Assembly (NCBI GenBank): GCA_008017155.1
Contig: SSGX01000041.1
Location: 1 to 48,211, forward strand
DNA from: Neisseriales bacterium
GTDB taxonomy: Bacteria > Pseudomonadota > Gammaproteobacteria > Burkholderiales > UBA11063
DNA length: 48,211 nt
Direction of reading: 5' to 3'
Shown in pieces: positions 17,747-25,037 of this stretch. The translations under genes were made by a program, and so were the position numbers. The number at the start of each line of letters is the position of its first letter. The first letter of the stretch is position 1. Below the pieces are notes generated by a model. That model had not been told where the DNA came from and searched no databases. It was given only the letters and a program-made list of their open reading frames with translations.

Positions 17747-17779
17747 TTCCCATTTTTGGAAAGTTTATTCCCATTTTTG
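17747..17779 (-). repeat. Two 12-bp direct repeats upstream of the 685-residue lipoprotein gene
   Basis: TTCCCATTTTTG occurs at 17747-17758 and again at 17768-17779, exactly 21 bases apart (two turns of the helix); the first copy also sits in a small dyad TTTCC/GGAAA. They lie 85-120 bases upstream of the leftward start at 17661, beyond a likely -10 near 17715-17722 (TATTAT on the lower strand). This spacing fits an activator site. The rest of the 17662-17957 gap shows no gene. Confidence 0.45.
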
Positions 17780-17957
17780 CAGAGTAGTGTTTAAGCTAGA
17801 TTTTTTAATGATTGCATTAGTTTCAGTTGATCACAATTGGCTGTATATATTTCTATCTGCTGAAAGATTTTTACTCTCGGTTTAAAACATAAAACAGTGT
17901 AATCTTTTATAATTGCTACGTTATAATAACTCTTAAAATTGTTTTATAGGGTAGGTG

Positions 17958-19580
17958 ATGAAAAAAATTGTTCAGTTGTTACTTGTCTTTGGGGTAATGT
18001 TGATTATATCCGCTTGTTCTAAATCTGATAAATTAGGAAAATCTACGGTATTACCTAAAGATACGATTTTTATTGATATCGGTGGTGAGCCGCCAACTCT
18101 CGATCCTGCTTTAGCTGGGGATGATGTCTCATTTCGGGTGCTGAATGATCTTTTTGAGGGGCTAGTAACTACTGATCAAGCAAATAAAACAATACCAGCA
18201 CTTGCTGAAAGCTGGATGATAAGTCCAGATGGGAAAACATATGCCTTTACTTTACGTCACGGATTAAAGTTTTCAGATGGTAGTCCTATTCTTGCCGATG
18301 ATGTTATAAAGTCATGGCTACGGTTCGTTGACCCTAAGACTGGTGCCCCACAATCCAATCTTGCTGATAATATCGTTAATGGTATTGCAGTGATTAAAGG
18401 CAAGCTACCCATTAGTCAAATAGGGGTTAAAGCAACTGATCCCTATCATATAGTTATTGAATTAGTTTATCCGGATACTTTTTTCGTCGATAAATTGACT
18501 TCTCCCGGCTTTTCCGTCGTTCCGGTTAAGACAATCAATAAATATGGCAGTAATTGGACTGAGCCTGAAAATATTGTAACTTCAGGAGCATATCAGCTTA
18601 GTTCTCATGTTGTTAATGGTTATCTAGAAGCTAGGAAAAATCAATATTACTATGCTGAAAGTATGGTTCACATCCCCAAAATAAAATACCTCGCGATTAG
18701 TGATCCAAATGCAGCTTATAATCAATATCTGACGGGAAATCTTGATATAACTAAGACAATTCCGATAGAGCAGTATAAACAAATAAAGGTGAATTATCCT
18801 CATGAACTTTATGCAGTTGAACAAAACGCGCTTTATCATTATGATCTGAATCAGCTTGATCCAGTATTAAAATCGAATTTAAAATTAAGGCAAGCTCTAG
18901 TAATGAGTGTTGATCGCGATAGCTTAGTAAAGTATGTCTTGGGACAAGGGCAAAAACCGATGTATAGTTTTATCCCAGATACTGTTGCCGATGGTGCATA
19001 TAAAGGGACGCATTATTATTGGGAAAGCTGGAGCTATGCCAAACGTTTAGATTATGCGCGTAAACTTTATGCTGAAGCTGGTTTTAGCGCGGCAAAACCA
19101 TTAACTTTGACAATTTCATATAATACTCTCGATAGTCATAAAAAAATTGCGCTGGCAATTGCTTCGATGTGGCAATCAGGTTTAGGAATTAATGTTCAGC
19201 TAAAAAATCAGGAGTGGAAAACTTTTATTAAATTACGCCAACAGGGGAATTACCAAGTTGCTCGTGATGGTTGGATTGCCGATAATAATGTGGCTTCATT
19301 TACCGAATTTATGTTTCTTTGTGATTCTGCACAAAATAATTCTCATTATTGCAATCATAATTACGATAAACTAATTCAGGATGCCAAAATGGCAACTGAT
19401 CCAGAGCAAAAGCAGCAGTTTAATCAACAGGCAATAAAGGTTGTATTAGATGATTATCCGATAGTTCCACTCTATCAGTATGTTTATTTACGTTTGGTTA
19501 GTCCACGAGTAGAAGGTTATTATCCGAATGATAACCATAATGATAGTGTAATGACCAAGTGGATGCGCTTAGCTTATTGA
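17958..19580 (+). CDS. oppA: Peptide-binding lipoprotein of an Opp-type ABC transporter
   Basis: A 540-residue solute-binding protein (SBP_bac_5 family) that captures oligopeptides in the periplasm. The lipoprotein signal is MKKIVQLLLVFGVMLIISAC (lipobox ISAC). The family N-terminal signature GGEPPTLDPALAGDD is at about 35, followed by LFEGLVTTD, PALAESW and FTLRHGLKFSDGSPILADDV. The C-terminal YDKLIQDAKMATDPEQ and YPIVPLYQYVYLRLV are also typical. I chose the ATG at 17958, with AGGGTAGG six to seven bases upstream, over the GTG one codon earlier. No permease or ATPase genes (oppBCDF) are adjacent, so it must work with a transporter encoded elsewhere, as MppA does; the exact substrate is unknown. 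Confidence 0.85.
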   Translation: MKKIVQLLLVFGVMLIISACSKSDKLGKSTVLPKDTIFIDIGGEPPTLDPALAGDDVSFRVLNDLFEGLVTTDQANKTIPALAESWMISPDGKTYAFTLRHGLKFSDGSPILADDVIKSWLRFVDPKTGAPQSNLADNIVNGIAVIKGKLPISQIGVKATDPYHIVIELVYPDTFFVDKLTSPGFSVVPVKTINKYGSNWTEPENIVTSGAYQLSSHVVNGYLEARKNQYYYAESMVHIPKIKYLAISDPNAAYNQYLTGNLDITKTIPIEQYKQIKVNYPHELYAVEQNALYHYDLNQLDPVLKSNLKLRQALVMSVDRDSLVKYVLGQGQKPMYSFIPDTVADGAYKGTHYYWESWSYAKRLDYARKLYAEAGFSAAKPLTLTISYNTLDSHKKIALAIASMWQSGLGINVQLKNQEWKTFIKLRQQGNYQVARDGWIADNNVASFTEFMFLCDSAQNNSHYCNHNYDKLIQDAKMATDPEQKQQFNQQAIKVVLDDYPIVPLYQYVYLRLVSPRVEGYYPNDNHNDSVMTKWMRLAY

Positions 19581-19618
19581 GTATGGTTAGAGATTCATAA
19601 TCTTTTCATAGATCTGAC

Positions 19619-20971
19619 TTAGTGTTTTTTGACAAATTCGCTAAGCTTTACCAAATCATCATAATTGGCGTGTTTATTGAGGTTCTTTAATGCAATTAAA
19701 GAGATAATTGTTATAAGCAAAAAATAACTAATTAAGCTAATAAAAAAAACATGATGGTTTTTAATTTGATCATGAAAAAAATAAAATACTAAATGACCTA
19801 TTGCGATGTTGAATAAGGGGATTAAACCACCAAAAAGTACAAAACCATTCTGGTGGCTGAATGTTACACCATAAAGTCTAAGTGCAGGAGGGAAGAGTCC
19901 ACTGATTACTCTCGGTACCGTAAGGGTAAATATATTGCTTAAGGTTGCGATTACGAATACACTTAAATAGATAAGTTGATTATTTATAAATGACCAAGCT
20001 AGTAATAAAATTGCTGGGAGGACTAGGAAAATACTGAACTTTATAATGGTTGGTGAATTGATGAATGTAATTAAAGGATTAATAATCATCACTAAGATAG
20101 TACTTAGAATCGTGGTTATAAAAATAATATGACTAATTTTTTGGTAACTATAGCCCATAAAATACCACATACTGAATGGTACTAAAACCAAATACAGAAA
20201 AATAAATCCCCCTTTTATCCCGGATAAGGTCATCGCACTGAGGGTTTGTGCTGGCATAAAGCCTAATAATTTATAGCTTGGCATGATTGAACGATTTTGG
20301 TAGTTGTCGCTAATCGGTTCACCATAGATAACCCTTATGATAAAGACAATAGTAATTAATGCACAACCAATAAAGAATGGGATTCTCCAACCGTAAGCTT
20401 CAAGTTGAGCTTGATTAAAGTAGTATGATACACCGCGATAGGCGAAGACTCCTAATAACTGCCCAATTTCGTTACCAGTTATAAAACCTAAAATTGCAAA
20501 AGAATGGTTTCTGGTCATTTTGATACTTAAATGATCGTATTCTCCTTGAAGTTCAGCACCACTAGCGATACCTTGTAATACCCGGGCAATCATTAATAAA
20601 ATCGGGCTAAAGACTCCTATTTCTGAATAGGAAGGTAAGAGTCCAATTACCAGCGAGGATACAAATAAGGCAGTAATTAGGGTTATATTTATCCGTTTAG
20701 ATGAATAGCAGGTGGCACATTGGCTATATATCTTCATACCAATTGGTTTAACTATATAGCCAAGTATAAAAATCATAAAAAGAATAAATACATTCCAGCT
20801 TCCCATATCGGAATATCTGAAAATCACGCGTGCAAAATAAACCCCCATTAGCCCAAAGATAATAAAATCATAAAACTCAACTAGTCCACTTAGTGAAGAC
20901 ATAAAAATAGCTTTACGTTCTTTTGACGTTAAATCGAGAAGATAGAGGAGTTTTATATTCCGTATTATCAT
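19619..20971 (-). CDS. MFS transporter of the metabolite:H+ symporter type
   Basis: A 450-residue inner-membrane protein with about 12 hydrophobic helices. The start SSLSGLVEFYDFIIFGLMG and the central ARVLQGIASGAELQGE match the metabolite:H+ symporter branch (ProP/KgtP/ShiA-like) of the major facilitator superfamily; YGWRIPFFIG ends the first half as in those carriers. The substrate cannot be read from sequence; organic acids or osmolytes are typical of the branch. The usual charged loop motif between helices 2 and 3 (GxxxDRxGRR) is poorly kept: the segment reads KIYSQCATCYSSKR. Its ATG overlaps the pepN stop by one base, so it is translated from the pepN message. The convergent gap to oppA is only 38 bases. 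Confidence 0.85.
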   Translation of the reverse strand: MIIRNIKLLYLLDLTSKERKAIFMSSLSGLVEFYDFIIFGLMGVYFARVIFRYSDMGSWNVFILFMIFILGYIVKPIGMKIYSQCATCYSSKRINITLITALFVSSLVIGLLPSYSEIGVFSPILLMIARVLQGIASGAELQGEYDHLSIKMTRNHSFAILGFITGNEIGQLLGVFAYRGVSYYFNQAQLEAYGWRIPFFIGCALITIVFIIRVIYGEPISDNYQNRSIMPSYKLLGFMPAQTLSAMTLSGIKGGFIFLYLVLVPFSMWYFMGYSYQKISHIIFITTILSTILVMIINPLITFINSPTIIKFSIFLVLPAILLLAWSFINNQLIYLSVFVIATLSNIFTLTVPRVISGLFPPALRLYGVTFSHQNGFVLFGGLIPLFNIAIGHLVFYFFHDQIKNHHVFFISLISYFLLITIISLIALKNLNKHANYDDLVKLSEFVKKH

Positions 20972-23574
20972 TATTGAATCTGTTGCAATGTTTTAGAAAT
21001 TATCTCATAAACATCTCGGGAAAGATTCTCTTTTGCCATTATTTTTTGTAGCTGTGGTTTTACCAGTGTTTGATATTTGCTTTCATAATTGGCAATACTA
21101 CTAAAGCCATTTGCAATTCTTCCCGCTACTCCCGGATTAAAACTATCAATCCGGATAATCTCTTCAGCGATAAAGTTATAGCCTGCATCGGTATTAAAGT
21201 AGATTGGGTTTGCTGTAAATGCTCGTACTAGTGAATAAAGCTTATTTGGATTTTCTTTATCGAAGCTTGGATGATTTAATAGATTAGCCACATTATCAAT
21301 CGTATCTGGTAACTGACTTTGGCTTTGTAGACTAAACCATTTATCCATTACTAGCGGGTAATTAGCGTACTCTTGTGCAAAATTATCAAGTAATTGATGG
21401 CGAACTGGAGAATCATTATCGTTGATTGCCGATAAAGCACCAATTTTATCAGTCATGTTATCTGCATTTTTATACTGTGCGGCAACTAATTCAACATATT
21501 TGTCGGCATTACTACCTTGCATTAGATAGCCAAGTAGAGTGTTTTTTAATGCTCGTTTACCAGCATCATTAAAATCATAGCTAACAGTCTGATTATCTTT
21601 ATAAACCGCTAGTAATTGTGCTTCAAGCTCATTAGCAATTATCGATTTTAAGCGTTTAATCGATTCTACCAGTTTCTTAACATCAGTATTCGGATAGCTA
21701 ATACTTAATTCAGCAAATGCGGGTAAGTTAATCGATAATGCTTTTAACGCCGGATCAATTGTTGCATCATTTAGAAGCTCACTTATTATTTTCGTGATAT
21801 TCTGATTTATCTCAAGCTTCTCTGGAGCTTCTGAATGGTAAATCCGATTTATCTCAGCCTTATAAATGCTTTGTAAAGCTTCCCAACGGTTAAAACTATC
21901 ATTATCATGCCGCGCCAAGGTATAAAGCTGATTCTCGTTATACGCATAGTTTATTATTACTGGAGCTGAAAAGCCACGGAGGATTGATGGCGTTGGTTTT
22001 TCGCTAATTCCGCTAAAAATAAAAGTGTTTTCAGCTTCATTTAAAAGTAGGATTACTTCATTATCGCGAATGATTGAGTTGTAGCTTTTTATATCCGGAA
22101 TAATATTCTTGCCATTCTCTAAGATTAGACCGATACTAACCGGGATTAGCATTGCTTTGGCAGTAGGGTTATTTGGGATACTCTGCTTAAATGTGATCGA
22201 ATATTCTTTTGTTTCCTCGTTATAGTGATCGGAAATGCTTAAATGTGGGGTACCGGATTGCGAATACCATAGCATGAACTGGCTTAAATCAATCTTATTG
22301 GCATCTGCCATAGCCTTACAAAAATCTTCGCAAGTGACAGCGTAACCATCATGGCGCTCAAAATAAAGCGCTAGACCATGATTAAATCCTTCCTTGCCAA
22401 GGATGGTTTGGTACATCCGTACTACTTCAGCACCTTTTTCATAAACAGTCATGGTATAGAAGTTATTGATTTCCATGTATGACTCTGGGCGAACCGGGTG
22501 AGAAAGAGGTGAGGCATCTTCGGTAAACTGCATTTGACGCAGATTTTTTACATCTTGAATCCGCTTAACTGTCCGCGAATGCAGATCGGCGGTAAATTCC
22601 TGATCGCGAAATACCGTCAGTCCTTCTTTTAGTGAGAGTTGAAACCAGTCGCGGCAGGTAACCCGATTGCCTGTCCAGTTATGAAAATATTCATGTCCAA
22701 CAACTGCTTCGACATTGATAAAGTCAGTATCAGTTGCGGTTTTGGTTTCAGCAAGGACATATTTGGTATTAAAGATGTTTAATCCTTTATTTTCCATCGC
22801 ACCCATATTGAAATCACCACTGGCAACGATCATGTAAACATCAAGGTCATACTCTAGACTAAAGCGTTTTTCATCCCATTCCATTGCTCGTTTTAATGAT
22901 TCTAGACAATGTTGACACTGATTTATTGATTCAGCTTCACTATAAACTTCAAGTTTTACCTTGCGTCCTGATTTAGTAGTGAAAGTATCATCGATAAATG
23001 CAAATTTACCCGCTACTAGTGCAAAAAGATAGCTTGGTTTTTTGTATGGGTCTTCCCAGATTACTTTGATCTGATTATTGGCTAATATTTTCTCACTGAT
23101 TTTATTCCCATTAGAAAGAAGCACAGGATATAGATCTTTATCGCCGATTATTGTAGTTGTGAATTTCGCCATCACATCCGGGCGATCAAGATAATAAGTT
23201 ATCTTTCTAAAACCTTCTGGCTCGCACTGGGTAAATAGATTGCCATTAGATGCATAAAGCCCCATACAGCTTTTATTGTTAAAAGCATCGACATGCGTTA
23301 CTATTTCAAGAGTAAAACTTGCTGGGAGGTTATTTAGAGATAATTTATCATCAGCCAACTTATAATCAGTTAGCTCGTTACCATCAACTATTACTGATTT
23401 AAGTTTGGCACTACCAGCTAGTTCAAGTGAGTTACTAGTACCATTTTGCTGATATTTGGTTTTTGAGGTGACGATTACAAAGGTGTCTTTGATCTCAAAT
23501 TTTAGATCTATAGTATCTACCAGATAACTGGTTGCTTGATAATCTTTCAGATATTTTGTTGCGATAGTTGTCAT
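20971..23574 (-). CDS. pepN: Aminopeptidase N
   Basis: An 867-residue M1-family zinc metallopeptidase that removes N-terminal residues from peptides in the cytoplasm. The exopeptidase motif GAMENKGLNIFN precedes the zinc site HEYFHNWTGNRVTCRDWF, with His294, Glu295, His298 and the third ligand Glu317 in LKEGLTVF. Length and order agree with E. coli PepN (870). The four domains (beta saddle, thermolysin-like, small beta, C-terminal helical bundle) all appear complete. It follows the acetyltransferase gene by 28 bases and precedes the MFS gene with a one-base overlap; the three are probably one leftward operon. Confidence 0.97.
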   Translation of the reverse strand: MTTIATKYLKDYQATSYLVDTIDLKFEIKDTFVIVTSKTKYQQNGTSNSLELAGSAKLKSVIVDGNELTDYKLADDKLSLNNLPASFTLEIVTHVDAFNNKSCMGLYASNGNLFTQCEPEGFRKITYYLDRPDVMAKFTTTIIGDKDLYPVLLSNGNKISEKILANNQIKVIWEDPYKKPSYLFALVAGKFAFIDDTFTTKSGRKVKLEVYSEAESINQCQHCLESLKRAMEWDEKRFSLEYDLDVYMIVASGDFNMGAMENKGLNIFNTKYVLAETKTATDTDFINVEAVVGHEYFHNWTGNRVTCRDWFQLSLKEGLTVFRDQEFTADLHSRTVKRIQDVKNLRQMQFTEDASPLSHPVRPESYMEINNFYTMTVYEKGAEVVRMYQTILGKEGFNHGLALYFERHDGYAVTCEDFCKAMADANKIDLSQFMLWYSQSGTPHLSISDHYNEETKEYSITFKQSIPNNPTAKAMLIPVSIGLILENGKNIIPDIKSYNSIIRDNEVILLLNEAENTFIFSGISEKPTPSILRGFSAPVIINYAYNENQLYTLARHDNDSFNRWEALQSIYKAEINRIYHSEAPEKLEINQNITKIISELLNDATIDPALKALSINLPAFAELSISYPNTDVKKLVESIKRLKSIIANELEAQLLAVYKDNQTVSYDFNDAGKRALKNTLLGYLMQGSNADKYVELVAAQYKNADNMTDKIGALSAINDNDSPVRHQLLDNFAQEYANYPLVMDKWFSLQSQSQLPDTIDNVANLLNHPSFDKENPNKLYSLVRAFTANPIYFNTDAGYNFIAEEIIRIDSFNPGVAGRIANGFSSIANYESKYQTLVKPQLQKIMAKENLSRDVYEIISKTLQQIQ

Positions 23575-23602
23575 TGCTGTTTTACCTACATATTAATGAT
23601 TA

Positions 23603-24103
23603 TTAGTGATATTTATTTGCTAAATCAGTCAGGTTCTTGCCAGTTACACGATAAACTGTCCATTCGTCCATCGCCTCTGCGCCAAGATTAAGATAAAAGT
23701 CGATAGCCTTTTTGTTCCAGTCTAGACACCACCATTCAAGTCTGCCGCAATCGCGTTTAACTGCTAGCTCTGCCAGAAATGAAATAATTCGATTGGCAAC
23801 TCCATTACCTCTTGCTTCGGGAATTACATATAAATCCTCAAGATAGATGCCGGGTTTACCAAGGAAAGTTGAAAAATTATGAAAAAATAAGGCAAAACCA
23901 ACCGGTTTATCTCTGAGATAGGCAAAGATTACCTCAGCATACTGTTTATTACCAAAAAGCTTTTCGCGGATCGTTTCTTCAGTCGCGATCACCTGATCAA
24001 GTAGCTTTTCGTAGTCTGCCAATTCCCGAATAAATCTCAGGATTAATCCACAGTCTTCACTAGTTGCAAATTTTATACTTATTTCTGATTGTCCGATATT
24101 CAT
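23603..24103 (-). CDS. GNAT-family N-acetyltransferase (diamine acetyltransferase-like)
   Basis: A 166-residue GCN5-related acetyltransferase. The acetyl-CoA loop is LYVIPEARGNGVANRI near residue 90-105. LEWWCLDWNKKAIDFYLNLGA and DEWTVYRVTG are typical of the spermidine/spermine (SSAT-like) branch, so a polyamine or similar small amine is a plausible substrate; this is from family resemblance only. It is the first gene of the leftward run ahead of pepN. The 165 bases upstream separate it from the accessory island. Confidence 0.85.
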   Translation of the reverse strand: MNIGQSEISIKFATSEDCGLILRFIRELADYEKLLDQVIATEETIREKLFGNKQYAEVIFAYLRDKPVGFALFFHNFSTFLGKPGIYLEDLYVIPEARGNGVANRIISFLAELAVKRDCGRLEWWCLDWNKKAIDFYLNLGAEAMDEWTVYRVTGKNLTDLANKYH

Positions 24104-24268
24104 GTCTTTAACCCAAGCTTAAAACATTAGATTATATAATAAAACGTAGTTAGGGAATTAATGAAATTGATATCTGAATTTTTAAGCTATTCTTCGAATA
24201 TACATATGCATAGACAGAGTTAGTTGTTGAAGAGTTGATGGGAAATGATGAAATCTAGTTTAACCGTG

Positions 24269-24502
24269 TTATTGATCGGAGGAGGGGGCTTTATCTTGCA
24301 ATAACTCGTATGGCTGGCAATTAAATGCACTAGCTAATCTTTCTAGCATTTCAGCACTTATCCAGCGTTTCTCTGTTTCAAGCCAAGCTATAGTTAACCT
24401 GCTTGCATTAATTATTTCTGCTAGTTGCTCTTGACTAATACCCATGTCAAGTCTTCGCTGTTTTATATTTTGTGCAAGGATAGTAGGAATTTTTTTGTTC
24501 AT
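24269..24502 (-). CDS. XRE-family HTH transcriptional regulator
   Basis: A 77-residue Cro/CI-type protein: ILAQNIKQRRLDMGISQEQL leads into the helix-turn-helix AEIINASRLTIAWLETEKR, followed by LERLASAFNCQPYEL. It is a bare DNA-binding domain of the kind found in prophages, toxin-antitoxin units and defence islands. Its start faces the tandem palindrome at 24536-24571, which very likely is its own operator. The divergent neighbours are a 59-residue protein and the reverse transcriptase, so it may control that unit as well as itself. Confidence 0.88.
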   Translation of the reverse strand: MNKKIPTILAQNIKQRRLDMGISQEQLAEIINASRLTIAWLETEKRWISAEMLERLASAFNCQPYELLQDKAPSSDQ

Positions 24503-24535
24503 TCACGAATTGTATTGGAAATGTATTCCATTATC

Positions 24536-24571
24536 CATATACTATTGGTATATGTATACTATTGGTATATG
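24536..24571. promoter_or_regulatory. Tandem palindromic operator in the XRE divergent promoter region
   Basis: CATATAC-TATTG-GTATATG (24536-24554) is followed directly by TATAC-TATTG-GTATA (24555-24569), so two dyads repeat with a 17-base period. Candidate -10 boxes lie at each side: TATAAT at 24578-24583 for the rightward small gene and GATAAT (lower strand, 24530-24535) for the XRE gene. Both promoters would be covered by a protein bound to the dyads, as in phage-type repressor control. Confidence 0.75.
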
Positions 24572-24629
24572 ATAAAATATAATTTTGGTGAGCTTATCTC
24601 TTTTATTAATAATTTTTAATAGGACTATT

Positions 24630-24809
24630 GTGATTAATTATATCAAGATAATAGGTGAATCAATATACATCTATGATGAAAAGAGACAGCTCCTATTTAC
24701 CAAAAATGGCGAGCTAATTAGTTATAATTTGGAGTCAATAACCATACTTACTGCTGGTATCATTTATATATATGGTATTTCAGGAGACTTACTATCGGTA
24801 GCAGATTAA
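24630..24809 (+). CDS. Small beta-repeat protein of unknown function
   Basis: A 59-residue protein starting at GTG with AGGA five bases upstream; an in-frame TTG 45 bases earlier has no such site. The sequence contains two similar beta-rich units: GESIYIYDEKRQLLFTKNGE and the later AGIIYIYGISGDLLSV, each with an Ile-Tyr-Ile-Tyr strand, a turn and a Leu-Leu strand. No catalytic or metal motif is present and there is no signal peptide. It lies between the XRE operator and the promoter of the reverse transcriptase leader. It could be part of the same system or a small phage-type protein; I do not recognise a named family. Confidence 0.5.
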   Translation: MINYIKIIGESIYIYDEKRQLLFTKNGELISYNLESITILTAGIIYIYGISGDLLSVAD

Positions 24810-24838
24810 TACATTGGATTATGTAGTAAAAATCTTTA

Positions 24839-24867
24839 TTGTAAAACAAAAAAGTATATGCTATAAT
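24839..24867 (+). promoter_or_regulatory. Promoter of the reverse-transcriptase leader RNA
   Basis: TTGTAA at 24839-24844 and TATAAT at 24862-24867, 17 bases apart, with an extended TG one base before the -10. This is among the best sigma-70 matches in the window. Start of transcription is expected near 24874, which leaves about 165 bases before the RT start codon. Confidence 0.75.
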
Positions 24868-24873
24868 CACAAA

Positions 24874-25020
24874 ATACCCTCATGGGGTTAATTGGATTCA
24901 CCTTCTTTACTTTAATGTAACGTGGGTTTTTATTACCTCAATAATAAAAACACTTGAGAACTTATTTTTATAAGGGTGATCCTGTGGGAATGGCTACAAA
25001 TAACAAGTTTGTAGCTTTTC
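24874..25020 (+). ncRNA. Structured leader, candidate noncoding RNA of the RT system
   Basis: About 147 bases with no coding frame and several foldable parts: ACCC/GGGT around 24876-24888; TTAC/GTAA at 24907-24920; a perfect 10-bp hairpin 24926-24935 with 24942-24951 whose loop holds CTCAA, complementary to TTGAG at 24954-24958 (a possible pseudoknot); and a perfect 8-bp hairpin 24993-25000 with 25008-25015 followed by TTTTCTTT, which looks like a partial terminator just before the RT ribosome site. Known retrons and several defence-associated RTs have a noncoding RNA in this position. Ends are estimated; no transcription data are available. Confidence 0.55.
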
Positions 25021-25037
25021 TTTATTAAGGAGATAGT

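Noticed and set aside
19581..19618. Terminator between oppA and the MFS gene
   Set aside because: Only a 5-bp stem with a three-base loop (AGATT-CAT-AATCT) is present; too weak to call.
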